A DNA stretch of 64,000 bases, taken from NCBI RefSeq assembly GCF_900101265.1, contig NZ_FMZS01000002.1, positions 186,001-250,000 on the forward strand, written 5' to 3'. How positions within the stretch are numbered: the first letter of the stretch is position 1; every line of letters starts with the position of its first letter. Below are positions 48,052 through 56,538 of the stretch, in pieces. A program made the position numbers and the translations under genes. Below the pieces are notes generated by a model. The model ran no database searches. It saw only the letters and a list, made by a program, of their open reading frames with translations, and was not told the DNA's origin. This DNA is from Massilia sp. PDC64. GTDB taxonomy: Bacteria; Pseudomonadota; Gammaproteobacteria; Burkholderiales; Burkholderiaceae_D.

Positions 48052-48993
48052 ATGGACACGACCAATCCGAACTGGTTTCTCAAGGCCCGCCTCAAGACGC
48101 GGCAGCTGCTGCTCTTGATCGCGCTGGACGACTACCGCAACATCCACCGCGCGGCGGACGAACTGCACATGACGCAGCCGGCAGCTTCCAAGCAGATCAA
48201 GGATCTGGAGGAGATGCTGGACGTCAAGCTGTTCGAGCGCCTGCCGCGCGGCATGGAGCCCACGATCTACGGCGAGACGATGATCCGCCACGCGCGCATG
48301 GCCCTGACGAGCCTCGCGCTGGCGCACGACGACATCGTGACCCTGAAGGCCGGCCTCACGGGCCAGGTCGAGGTCGGCGTGATCATGACACCCGCCATGG
48401 CGCTGCTCCCGCGCGCCATCGCCCGCGTGAAGGAAGAGGCCCCGCTGCTGCGCATCGGCGTGCAACTGGAAACCAGTAACCTTCTGCTGGACAAGCTGCA
48501 GCACGGCACCCTCGACTTCATGATCGGCCGCATCTTCGACACGGGCGACACGTCCGGGCTGATCTACGAGGAACTGACGGAAGAACCGGCGTGCGCCGTC
48601 GTCCGCCCCGGCCATCCGCTGCTGGAGCGCAAGGATCTCACCTTGCAGGACATCGCGCCGCTGCCTTGGATCGTGCCGCCGCACGGCAGTATCCTGCGCT
48701 ACCGCTTCGACATGATGTTCCGCCGCGCCGGCCTGGAGCCGCCCGCGAACGTCGTCGACACGACGGCGATGCTGATGATCACGGCGCTGCTGCAGCAGAC
48801 GGATTCGCTGCACGTGATGCCGATCGAGGTGGCGCAGTACTATGCGTCGCTGAACGTGATGCGCATCCTGCCCATCGAAATACCGTGCAAGATGGATGCG
48901 TTCGGCATCATCCGCCACCAGGACCATTTGCTGTCGCCGGGCGCAGACTTGCTGCTGCGCGCCGTGCGGGCTGCGGCAAAGGAAATTTACTAA
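48052..48993 (+). CDS. LysR-family regulator, GbpR/GguR-like
   Basis: 313 residues. The helix-turn-helix is KTRQLLLLIALDDYRNIHRAADELHMTQPAASKQIKDLEEMLDVKLFERLPRGMEPTIYGETMIRHARM (about residues 14-82). The effector domain starts LTGQVEVGVIMTPAMALLP and includes LEHDGTLDFMIGRI-like and EPACAVVRPGHPLL strands. The sequence style is that of GbpR/GguR, LysR proteins that control sugar ABC and pentose catabolic genes in Agrobacterium, Azospirillum and Burkholderia. As the only regulator in the locus, it probably controls the three promoters with the shared element and itself. The inducer, perhaps a pathway intermediate, is not readable. Confidence 0.9.
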   Translation: MDTTNPNWFLKARLKTRQLLLLIALDDYRNIHRAADELHMTQPAASKQIKDLEEMLDVKLFERLPRGMEPTIYGETMIRHARMALTSLALAHDDIVTLKAGLTGQVEVGVIMTPAMALLPRAIARVKEEAPLLRIGVQLETSNLLLDKLQHGTLDFMIGRIFDTGDTSGLIYEELTEEPACAVVRPGHPLLERKDLTLQDIAPLPWIVPPHGSILRYRFDMMFRRAGLEPPANVVDTTAMLMITALLQQTDSLHVMPIEVAQYYASLNVMRILPIEIPCKMDAFGIIRHQDHLLSPGADLLLRAVRAAAKEIY

Positions 48994-49143
48994 GTTGCAC
49001 CAAAATGTTGCGTGCAAACTTCGGTGCACGGAATATTTACCCTGAATTAGCTTCTCGACATCGACTCTTTTCTTTCCATTCGGTAACAATGCCGTAAAAG
49101 CGGGAAGCCGCGAAAACGGACATCCGTGTGGAAAGAGAGAACG

Positions 49144-50835
49144 ATGAGCATTCGAAATTTGAAAATTGGTACGCGCCTCGCGCTGGGCTTCGGCTTCCTG
49201 TGCGTGGCGCTGGTCTTCATGGTCGCGCAGGGCACGGTCATGCTGGGCCGGGTCAACGACGGCACCGACGAGATCGTCAACATGCGGCTGCCGCGCATGG
49301 AGCTGACGGCGCGCATGCTGACCGACGTGAACGACATCGCGATCGCGCTGCGTAACATGATGCTGGACGACAGCGCCGACGACCGCGCGAAGCAGCTCCA
49401 GCAGATCACCGCCGCGCGCAAGGAGCTCGACAGCCTGCTGGTGCAGCTCGACGGCCTGCTGCGCGCGCCCAGGTCCCGCGCCCTGCTGGCGCAGGAAATC
49501 GAACTCAATGCGAAGTATACGCAGGGCCAGATCGACCTGATCCGCCTGATCGAGAGCGGCGACGACGCCGGCGCGCGTGCCTATCTGAAGACGAAGCTGC
49601 GCCCGATCCTCGCGGACTACAAGGCCGCGATCGGCCAGCAGATCCAGGTCCAGGCCGGCCTGGCCGCCGACACGGCGCGCGAGGCGCAAGCCATGTATAC
49701 GAACACGCGCACCCTGATGATCGTGCTGGGCGCCGCCATGCTGGCCATCGCCTGCGCGCTGGCATGGTGGATCAGCGCGTCGATCACGCGGCCGCTGCGC
49801 CGTGCGCTGGACGTGGCGACGGCCGTCGCCGGCGGCGACCTGACGACGCGCGTGGACGTCGACAGCACCTGCGAAGTGGGCCAGCTGCTGGGCGCCCTGA
49901 AGCGCATGAACGAGAACCTGGTAGCGACCGTCGGCACCGTGCGCGGCGGCACCGACGCCATTGCCATGGCGTCCGGCGAAGTGGCGGCCGGCAACCGCGA
50001 CCTGTCGGCACGCACCGAGCAGCAGGCCAGCGCGCTGGAAGAGACGGCGTCGTCGATGGAAGAACTGACGTCGACCGTGAAGCAGAACGCGGACAACGCG
50101 CGCCAGGCCAACACGCTGGCCGCGACGGCATCCACTGTCGCGGCGAAAGGCGGCGACGTGATCGAGCAAGTGGTCGATACGATGGCGCAGATCCACACGG
50201 CGTCGGGCCGCATCGTCGACATCATCGGCGTCATCGACGGCATCGCCTTCCAGACCAACATCCTCGCGCTGAACGCGGCCGTGGAAGCGGCGCGCGCCGG
50301 CGAGCAGGGCCGCGGCTTCGCCGTCGTGGCGGGCGAGGTGCGCAACCTCGCGCAGCGCTCGGCCGCCGCGGCCAGGGAGATCAAGGCCCTGATCGACGAC
50401 TCCACCAGCAAGGTCGACACGGGCAGCCAGCTCGTGCGCGAAGCGGGCAGCACGATGGGCGAGATCGTCGACAGCGTGCGCCGCGTGGCCGACATCCTCG
50501 GCGAGATCACGGCCGCGAGCCAGGAGCAGAGCGCCGGTATCGAGCAGATCAACCAGGCCATCACGCAGATGGACGACGTGACGCAGCAGAACGCGGCCCT
50601 CGTCGAACAGGCGGCCGCCGCGTCGCAGGCGATGCAGGATCAGGCCGCGCGCCTGGCCGAGGCCGTGGCCGTGTTCCGGATCGAAAACGGCGTGCCCGCG
50701 GCCGCGCCGGCGCGTGCGATTGGTCCTGCGCCTGCGCCTGCGCCGCGGCTGAGCAAGCCGGCTGCGAAGGCACCGGCCCGTCCGCAGGCCGCTGCCGCGA
50801 AGGTGCCCGCCGAGAGCGACTGGGAAGAGTTCTGA
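49144..50835 (+). CDS. Methyl-accepting chemotaxis protein
   Basis: 563 residues. TM1 (about 11-31), a periplasmic four-helix-bundle sensor of about 160 residues (Tar-like), TM2 ([20 protein letters not shown], about 187-207), HAMP, then the cytoplasmic signalling coil with the hairpin tip [52 protein letters not shown]. The C-terminal tail is a flexible Ala/Pro linker ending DWEEF, the xWxxF pentapeptide that tethers CheR/CheB. ATG 49144 is preferred to an in-frame GTG at 49126. The ligand is unknown; its position after the arabinose locus is suggestive only. Confidence 0.94.
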   Translation: MSIRNLKIGTRLALGFGFLCVALVFMVAQGTVMLGRVNDGTDEIVNMRLPRMELTARMLTDVNDIAIALRNMMLDDSADDRAKQLQQITAARKELDSLLVQLDGLLRAPRSRALLAQEIELNAKYTQGQIDLIRLIESGDDAGARAYLKTKLRPILADYKAAIGQQIQVQAGLAADTAREAQAMYTNTRTLMIVLGAAMLAIACALAWWISASITRPLRRALDVATAVAGGDLTTRVDVDSTCEVGQLLGALKRMNENLVATVGTVRGGTDAIAMASGEVAAGNRDLSARTEQQASALEETASSMEELTSTVKQNADNARQANTLAATASTVAAKGGDVIEQVVDTMAQIHTASGRIVDIIGVIDGIAFQTNILALNAAVEAARAGEQGRGFAVVAGEVRNLAQRSAAAAREIKALIDDSTSKVDTGSQLVREAGSTMGEIVDSVRRVADILGEITAASQEQSAGIEQINQAITQMDDVTQQNAALVEQAAAASQAMQDQAARLAEAVAVFRIENGVPAAAPARAIGPAPAPAPRLSKPAAKAPARPQAAAAKVPAESDWEEF

Positions 50836-50910
50836 CTGCGATTGTGATAGGCTGTCCGGTGCACCAGGGCGCAGGCCCCGTGCACCGTCACCGTCTTTAC
50901 AAGGATACGC

Positions 50911-51609
50911 ATGACTGGCTTCGTCATTACGCCTCCCGCCGTCCCGGCCCTCGCCGTGGCCGGCTCCGACCAGGTTTTCCCGCTGCGCCGCGTGTTCTGC
51001 GTCGGCCGCAACTATGCGGCCCACGCGCGCGAGATGGGTTCCGATCCGAACCGCGAACCGCCGTTCTTCTTCACCAAGCCGGCGGACGCCGTCGTGCCGG
51101 CCAGCGGCACCGTGCCGTACCCGTCGTCCACGCGCGAGCTGCACCACGAGGTGGAGCTGGTCGTCGCATTGAAAGGCGGCGGCACGAACATCGCGCCGGA
51201 ACAGGCGCTGGACCTCGTGTGGGGCTATGGCGTGGGCCTGGACCTCACGCGGCGCGACCTGCAGGCCGTCGCCAAGAAGGATGGCCGCCCATGGGACATG
51301 GCGAAAGGCTTCGACGCCTCCGCGCCGTGCAGCCCCCTCGTGCCCGTCGAGCGCACCGGCCATCCGCAGGAGGCTCGCGTCTGGCTGGAAGTGAACGGCC
51401 AGCTGAAGCAGGAAGGGAACCTGAACGAAATGATCTGGCCGATCCCCGACGTGATCGCGGCCCTGTCGCGCCTCGTCGCGCTCGCGCCGGGTGACCTGAT
51501 CTACACGGGCACCCCGGCCGGCGTGGACGCGCTGAACCCGGGCGACAAGGTGCGCGGCGGCGTCGACGGCGTGACCACGTTCGAACTCGAGATCGGCGCC
51601 GCCGCATGA
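50911..51609 (+). CDS. Fumarylacetoacetate-hydrolase family protein
   Basis: 232 residues, FAH fold. LRRVFCVGRNYAAHAREMG opens the domain; the metal-binding Glu set is ELHHEVELVVAL (HxExE) and YGVGLDLTRRDLQAVAKKDGRPWDMAKGFDASAPC; DLIYTGTPAGVDALNPGDKV closes it. This is the YcgM/fumarylpyruvate-hydrolase-like subgroup, which acts on acylpyruvates or decarboxylates oxaloacetate. The downstream D-2-hydroxyacid dehydrogenase overlaps it by 4 bases (51606-51609), so they form an operon. A hairpin, CGGTGCAC (50857-50864) with GTGCACCG (50880-50887), precedes it. Confidence 0.9.
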   Translation: MTGFVITPPAVPALAVAGSDQVFPLRRVFCVGRNYAAHAREMGSDPNREPPFFFTKPADAVVPASGTVPYPSSTRELHHEVELVVALKGGGTNIAPEQALDLVWGYGVGLDLTRRDLQAVAKKDGRPWDMAKGFDASAPCSPLVPVERTGHPQEARVWLEVNGQLKQEGNLNEMIWPIPDVIAALSRLVALAPGDLIYTGTPAGVDALNPGDKVRGGVDGVTTFELEIGAAA

Positions 51610-52532
51610 GGGTAGTGCTGCAGATCGGCGGCTTCGCGCCCGAGATCCAGGCCCAGCTCGATGCCGAGTTCCGCTGCGTCGGACTCGACGATCTCGAGCG
51701 CGAGCCGGGCCTGGCGGATGACGTCAGCGCCATCGTCACGCGCAGCAACCACGAGGTGCCGGAAGATGTCGTGCGGCGCCTGCCGGCCCTGGAGATCATC
51801 GCCACGTGCGGCGTCGGCTACGACCTGATCCCCCGCAAGCTGGCGGCCGAGCGGGGCATCGTCGTCGCGAACACGCCGGACGTGCTGAACGCGGCCGTGG
51901 CCGAGCTGTGCATCGGCTCCCTGCTGGCGCTGCTGCGCCGCCTGCCGCAGGCCGACCGCTTCGTGCGCGCCGGCGCCTGGAAGCACGCGAACTTCCCGCT
52001 GGCGACGAGCCTCGCGGGCAAGCACGTCGGCATCGTCGGCATGGGCCGCATCGGCAAGGAGATCGCGCGCAAGCTGGAGATGTTCGGCGTGGCGCTCGCC
52101 TACCACGGGCGCACGGACCAGCAACTGGGCTGGCGCTACGAGGCGGACCTGGTGGCGCTCGCGCGCGACTGCGACATCCTGGTCGTCGTGGCGCCCGGCG
52201 GGCCCGAGACGAAGCACCTGATCGACGCCCGCGTGCTGGAGGCGCTGGGGCCGCACGGCTATCTCGTGAACATGTCGCGCGGTTCGCTCGTCGACGAGGT
52301 GGCGCTGCTCGCCGCGCTGGAAAACGGGACCATCGCCGGCGCCGCGCTGGACGTGTTCGACAACGAGCCGGACATCGATCCGCGCTTCTTCGCGTTGGAC
52401 AACGTGATGCTCACGCCGCACCTGGGCAGCGCCACGCACGAGACGCGTGCTGCGATGGCCCAGCTCATGCTCGACAACGTGCGCAGCTGGTTCCGCAGCG
52501 GCCGCGCACTGACGCCCGTCGAACCCGGCTGA
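51606..52532 (+). CDS. D-2-hydroxyacid dehydrogenase
   Basis: 308 residues. Catalytic domain, then NAD(P)-binding domain with LAGKHVGIVGMGRIGKEIARKLEMFG (GxGxxG); the following YHGRTDQQ suggests NADPH. Active-site residues are Arg in LVNMSRGSLVDE, Glu in FDNEPDIDPRF and His in TPHLGSATHETR. It resembles hydroxypyruvate/glyoxylate reductases. It is translationally coupled to the FAH gene, so the pair may process a 2-oxo acid; the substrate is not determined. Confidence 0.92.
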   Translation: MRVVLQIGGFAPEIQAQLDAEFRCVGLDDLEREPGLADDVSAIVTRSNHEVPEDVVRRLPALEIIATCGVGYDLIPRKLAAERGIVVANTPDVLNAAVAELCIGSLLALLRRLPQADRFVRAGAWKHANFPLATSLAGKHVGIVGMGRIGKEIARKLEMFGVALAYHGRTDQQLGWRYEADLVALARDCDILVVVAPGGPETKHLIDARVLEALGPHGYLVNMSRGSLVDEVALLAALENGTIAGAALDVFDNEPDIDPRFFALDNVMLTPHLGSATHETRAAMAQLMLDNVRSWFRSGRALTPVEPG

Positions 52533-52613
52533 CGCAGCGCGGGTATTGTGCGCCGCACCGCGGGCCTGTGGATTACGCTCGTCCATACGAGCGCAATCCG
52601 CATTGGAGGCCAA

Positions 52614-53642
52614 ATGCACATCCATACGCCCGCGTGCCCCTGTTTCATCGTCCCATCGTCCATGTTGCGCAAGCTGGCCGTCCAGGCGGACGACGCGGAA
52701 CGCCAGCGCCTGCTGGAGCAACTGGAACGCTCGGCCTTCCTGCGCGGCCAGCGCGCCGCCAGCGGCCTCGCCGCGCCGGGCCTGCTCGTGGCGCCCGGCG
52801 TCCGCCACCGCACCGTGTACGACGCGCACCACGGCACCCGCCTGCCCGGCAAGCTCGTACGCACGGAGACGGCGGAGCCCGTGCCCGACACCGCCGTCAA
52901 CGAGGCGTTCGACGGCGCCGGCACCACCTATGATTTCTACCTGCAGATCCTGAAACGCAATTCCATCGACGGCCGCGGCATGGGCATCGATTCGAGCGTC
53001 CATTACAGCAAGCGCTTCAACAACGCGTTCTGGAACGGCCGCCAGATGGTGTACGGCGACGGCGACGGCAAGCTGTTCACCGGCTTCACGCACGCGCTCG
53101 ACGTGATCGCGCACGAGCTGACGCACGGCGTCACGCAGTACACCGTGCCGGGCGGAGGGCTCGTCTACGATGGCCAGAGCGGCGCGCTGAACGAATCGGT
53201 GTCCGACGTGTTCGGGTCCGTCGTCAAGCAATGGCATGCGAAGCAGACGGTGAAAAAGGCCGACTGGCTGATCGGCGCGGGCATCATGACCCCCGCCGTC
53301 GGCAAGGCGTTGCGCTCGATGGCCGAGCCGGGGAATACGAAGCTGACGTGGTCGGGCGACGACCAGCCGGGCACGATGAAGGGCTATGTCGAGGGCGGGG
53401 ACGTGCACACGAATTCCGGCATCCCGAACCACGCGTTCTACCTGGCCGCGATGAAGCTGGGCGGGCACAGTTGGGACAAGGCGGCGCCGATCTGGTACCA
53501 GGCGCTGTCGCTGCTGCATCCCGACGCGACGTTCGCGGACGCCGCCCACGCGACCGTCAAGGCGGCCGAACTGCGCCACGGCGCGGGCTCGGGCGAGGCC
53601 GCGGCCGTGCAGGCGGCGTGGCAGGAAGTGGGCGTCGTGTGA
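52614..53642 (+). CDS. Protealysin-like M4 metalloprotease
   Basis: 342 residues starting MHIHTPACPCFIVPSSMLRKLA; GGAGG at 52605-52609 supports this ATG. There is no signal peptide and only a short propeptide, whose IVPSSML resembles the PPYML-type motif of protealysin-like proteases. The mature part begins near VYDAHHGTRLPG. Zinc site HELTH (167-171) and third ligand Glu194 in NESVSD; the substrate-site His is in GGDVHTNSGIPNHAFYLAAMKLGG. Protealysins act inside the cell or are released without a classical signal. The inhibitor gene follows with a one-base overlap (TGATG). Confidence 0.93.
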   Translation: MHIHTPACPCFIVPSSMLRKLAVQADDAERQRLLEQLERSAFLRGQRAASGLAAPGLLVAPGVRHRTVYDAHHGTRLPGKLVRTETAEPVPDTAVNEAFDGAGTTYDFYLQILKRNSIDGRGMGIDSSVHYSKRFNNAFWNGRQMVYGDGDGKLFTGFTHALDVIAHELTHGVTQYTVPGGGLVYDGQSGALNESVSDVFGSVVKQWHAKQTVKKADWLIGAGIMTPAVGKALRSMAEPGNTKLTWSGDDQPGTMKGYVEGGDVHTNSGIPNHAFYLAAMKLGGHSWDKAAPIWYQALSLLHPDATFADAAHATVKAAELRHGAGSGEAAAVQAAWQEVGVV

Positions 53643-53926
53643 TGCGGCTGTCGCTGCACGGCGTTGGCGGCTTCACGGGACCGGCGGGGGCGCAGACGCG
53701 CAGCGTCGACGTCGACGGCCTGCCCGCCGCGGAGCGCGCGCGCGTTCAGGCGCTCGTGCAGGCGCTCGGGTCGTTGCCGGCGACCCTGATGAAACCGCGG
53801 CCGCAGCCGTGGGATTTCACGTACACGCTGACGGTCGACGGCAGGCAGGTGCGCTTCCACCTCGACGCGGCGCCGGCGCCATTGCGTGAACTCGTCGGGA
53901 TACTCGAAGCGCGGCCGCCGGACTGA
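53642..53926 (+). CDS. Emfourin-like protealysin inhibitor
   Basis: 94 residues, MRLSLHGVGGFTGPAG at the N-terminus and WDFTYTLTVDGRQVRFHL near residue 60. Size, the GGFxG start and position directly after an M4 protealysin-like gene (stop and start share one base) match emfourin, the tight-binding protein inhibitor encoded with protealysin in Serratia. It would keep the protease inactive in the producing cell. The stop codon is one base from the stop of the converging HlyD gene. Assignment depends strongly on gene context. Confidence 0.82.
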   Translation: MRLSLHGVGGFTGPAGAQTRSVDVDGLPAAERARVQALVQALGSLPATLMKPRPQPWDFTYTLTVDGRQVRFHLDAAPAPLRELVGILEARPPD

Positions 53927-53927
53927 A

Positions 53928-55076
53928 TCAATTCGCCATGTTCTTCGCGACGATGGCATCCGTCGCGGCCTGCGCCTGCTGCAGCGGCTGATTCAACACG
54001 TTGGTCGCATACGCCGGCGCGGGCGCGGCCACCGTGCCGAGCGCGCTGCCGCCTTTCTGGCTGATGTCCACGTCGACGGTGGCCGACAGGCCCACGCGCA
54101 GCGGGTGCGCGGCCAGTTCCTTCGGGTCCAGCGAGATGCGCACCGGCACCCGCTGCACGACCTTGATCCAGTTGCCCGTCGCGTTCTGCGCCGGCAGCAG
54201 CGAGAACGCGCTACCCGTGCCGGCGCCGAGGCCCACGACCTTGCCGTGGTAGACGACCTTGCTGCCGTAGATGTCGGCCTCGATGGTCGCCGCCTGGCCC
54301 ACGCGGATGTCGCGCAGCTCCGATTCCTTGAAATTGGCGTCGATCCACAACTGGTCCAGCGGTACGATCGACAGCAGCGGGGCGCCCGGCGCGATGCGGC
54401 TGCCGACCTGCACGCTGCGCTTGGCCACGTAGCCCGACACCGGCGCGACGATCGCGTTGCGGCGCGCGGCCAGCCACGCGGCCAGGTAGTCCGCCTTCGC
54501 GGCCAGCACGTTCGGGTGCTCGGCGGGCGACACGCCGGCCACCGTCACGCGCGCAGCCGCCAACTGCTTCTGCGCGACTTCCAGGGCGGCCCTCGCATCG
54601 TCCACGGCGCGGCGGGCGTGCGCGACGTCTTCGCCGGAGACGATGTTGTCGGCCGCCAGCGGCGCGCGCCGTGCCAGGTCTTCCTGCTTCGCCTTCAGTT
54701 CCACGCGGCGCTGGTCGACGAGGGCTTCGTACTGCGCCACGTTCGTGTAGCGTTCGCGCTGCTGGCGCACGGCCGTGCCCAGTCGCGCCTCGGCCTGGGC
54801 CAGCGCGACCTCCGCGTCGGACGGATCGAGGCGGACGATTTCCGTGCCGGCCTGCACGAGCTGGGTCTCGTCGGCGCGGATCTCGACGACGCTGCCCGTC
54901 ACCTGCGACGACACGTTCACGAGGTTGCCGCCGACGTAGGCGTTGTCCGTCTCCACACGTTTGGACAGGACCAGGGCGTAATAGGCCGCGTAGGCCGCGC
55001 CGGCGGCGAGGAAGGCGACGGTGATGCCGGCCAGGACGACGCGGCGTTTCTTGTTGGTGGGGGCTTGGGTGCTCAT
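53928..55076 (-). CDS. HlyD/EmrA-type membrane fusion protein
   Basis: 382 residues. One N-terminal membrane anchor (RRVVLAGITVAFLAAGAAYAAYYALVL, about 11-37), then ETDNAYVGGNLVNVSSQVTGSVVEIRADETQLVQAGTEIVRLDPSD (first lipoyl half), an alpha-helical hairpin (about 90-200), the second lipoyl half NAIVAPVSGYVAKRSVQVGSRIAPGAPLLSIVPLDQLWIDANFKESEL and a beta-barrel domain. It is last in the MarR-EmrB-OMF-EmrA-like operon, 4 bases after the outer-membrane factor gene. It bridges the EmrB-like pump to the outer-membrane channel. Confidence 0.93.
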   Translation of the reverse strand: MSTQAPTNKKRRVVLAGITVAFLAAGAAYAAYYALVLSKRVETDNAYVGGNLVNVSSQVTGSVVEIRADETQLVQAGTEIVRLDPSDAEVALAQAEARLGTAVRQQRERYTNVAQYEALVDQRRVELKAKQEDLARRAPLAADNIVSGEDVAHARRAVDDARAALEVAQKQLAAARVTVAGVSPAEHPNVLAAKADYLAAWLAARRNAIVAPVSGYVAKRSVQVGSRIAPGAPLLSIVPLDQLWIDANFKESELRDIRVGQAATIEADIYGSKVVYHGKVVGLGAGTGSAFSLLPAQNATGNWIKVVQRVPVRISLDPKELAAHPLRVGLSATVDVDISQKGGSALGTVAAPAPAYATNVLNQPLQQAQAATDAIVAKNMAN

Positions 55077-55080
55077 GGTT

Positions 55081-56538
55081 TTACCGGGTAGTCGATTGGG
55101 TGTGGTAGCCGCCGCCGAGCGCTTTCACGAGGGCGACCTGCGTCTGCAGGCGGGCGTCCGTCAGCTGCAGGTCGACGTCGCGCTGGCGCAGCACGGCCAG
55201 GCGCGCCTGCAGCACGGCGGCGCGGTCGGCGAGGCCGCGCGCCATGCGCGCCTCGGCATTCGCCGCCAGCTTGCGGCTCGCGGCCAGCGTCGCGGCGTGG
55301 GCCTCGGTCTCCTTCGCGATGCCTTGCAGGGTGGCCGCTTCGCGTGCCACGTCGCGCACGGCATTCAGCACGGCCTCGTTGTACTCGGCCAGCAGTTCGT
55401 CGCGGCTGCTGCGGGCCTGGCCCAGCTGGGCATGCAGGCGGCCGCTGTCGAACAGGGGCAAGTCCAGCGTCGCGCCGATCAGCGGCGTGCGGCTCGGGTA
55501 GCGCAGCAGCTTGCCGAGCGACGTCGCGTCGAGGCCGATGGCGGCGGCGAGATTGATGTCGGGCCGGAACGCGGCTTCGCTGGCGGCCACGCGGCCCAGC
55601 TGCGCCTCAACGCGCCAGCGCGCGGCCTGCAGGTCCGGTCGGCGCGCGAGCAGCTCCATGCCAAGCTCGCGCGGCACGGCGTCGATGGCGGGCGCGGGCT
55701 GGAAGCGGGCGAGGTCGTTCAACGCGGCGGCGTCACCGCCGATCAGTGCGCGCAGGCCTTCGCGTTCGCGCGCCGCGTCGGTGTCGTAGCGGGCCGCCTG
55801 TTCCTGCAGGCTCGCGAGATCCTGCTCCGCGCTTTGCAGGCTGTCGAGGCTCACGAGCCCGTGGGCCATGCGGGCCTTGCGGCCGGCGATCACGTCGCGC
55901 TGGATCGCGATCAGGGCATTCGTGTTGTCCTGGCGCGCCCACAGCATCTGCAGGCGCAGATAGCTTTGCACGACGGACGCCGCCAGCACCTGGCGCGCCT
56001 GCGCGCTTTCCGCGGCCGCCGCATTCGTCTCGCCCAGCGCGGCGGCGATGAGGGCGCGGTGCTTGCCCCACCAGTCGACGTCGTAGCTGGCGCGCACGGA
56101 CACGCTCGCGTCGTTGAACCACGCGCCGCCGATCGGCGGCGGGAAGAAGCCGTTCGACGAATAGCGCTGGCGGTTCAGGCCGGACGTGAGGTCCACGCGA
56201 CCGCCTTCATTGGCCACTTCGGCACCGAACGCGGCGCGGGCGCTGGCCACGCGCGCGGCGGCGACCGTCAGCGACGGATTGTCGCGCAGGGCGCGCGCGA
56301 CGAGGGCGTTCAACTGCGGGTCGTGGTAGTCGAGCCACCATTGTTCGGCGGGCCATGCGTCGGCCGGCAGCTGGATCGCCGGCGCATGCTGGGCCTTCGC
56401 GAAATCGGGGCCCGGCGCCTTGTTCGCGTCCGGCGGGACGCTGATGCAGCCGGACAGCAGGGCCAGCGCGGCGGCCGCGATGGGGAGAAGTCGTATGTGT
56501 CTCACGTTGGGGTCTTTCGGTTTATTCGAGGGCCGCAT
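55081..56538 (-). CDS. Outer-membrane efflux lipoprotein (NodT/OprM type)
   Basis: 485 residues. IAAAALALLSGCISVPP is a lipobox, so the mature protein begins at a lipidated Cys. Two TolC-like repeats follow, each with long helices (VARALRDNPSLTVAAARVASARAAFGAEV; DVAREAATLQGIAKETEAHAATLAASRKLA). ATG 56538 overlaps the EmrB stop by 17 bases and has AGGTGG upstream; GTG 56505 would give a shorter, more typical signal peptide and remains possible. It is the exit duct for the EmrAB-like pump. Confidence 0.92.
   Translation of the reverse strand: MRPSNKPKDPNVRHIRLLPIAAAALALLSGCISVPPDANKAPGPDFAKAQHAPAIQLPADAWPAEQWWLDYHDPQLNALVARALRDNPSLTVAAARVASARAAFGAEVANEGGRVDLTSGLNRQRYSSNGFFPPPIGGAWFNDASVSVRASYDVDWWGKHRALIAAALGETNAAAAESAQARQVLAASVVQSYLRLQMLWARQDNTNALIAIQRDVIAGRKARMAHGLVSLDSLQSAEQDLASLQEQAARYDTDAAREREGLRALIGGDAAALNDLARFQPAPAIDAVPRELGMELLARRPDLQAARWRVEAQLGRVAASEAAFRPDINLAAAIGLDATSLGKLLRYPSRTPLIGATLDLPLFDSGRLHAQLGQARSSRDELLAEYNEAVLNAVRDVAREAATLQGIAKETEAHAATLAASRKLAANAEARMARGLADRAAVLQARLAVLRQRDVDLQLTDARLQTQVALVKALGGGYHTQSTTR

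Noticed and set aside
48995..49017. Terminator after the LysR gene
   Set aside because: TTGCAC and GTGCAA could pair, but the stem is only 6 bp with a long loop and no T tract.
49072..49098. Possible sigma28 promoter before the chemoreceptor gene
   Set aside because: GCCGTAAA resembles the -10, but there is no TAAA-like -35 at the required distance.
50857..50887. Terminator after the chemoreceptor gene
   Set aside because: CGGTGCAC/GTGCACCG forms a good stem but has a 15-base loop and no T tract; it is mentioned only as a hairpin before the FAH gene.
47914..51363. An antisense open frame of over 1100 codons
   Set aside because: It overlaps three well-supported plus-strand genes and its translation is low-complexity Arg/His/Gln-rich sequence.
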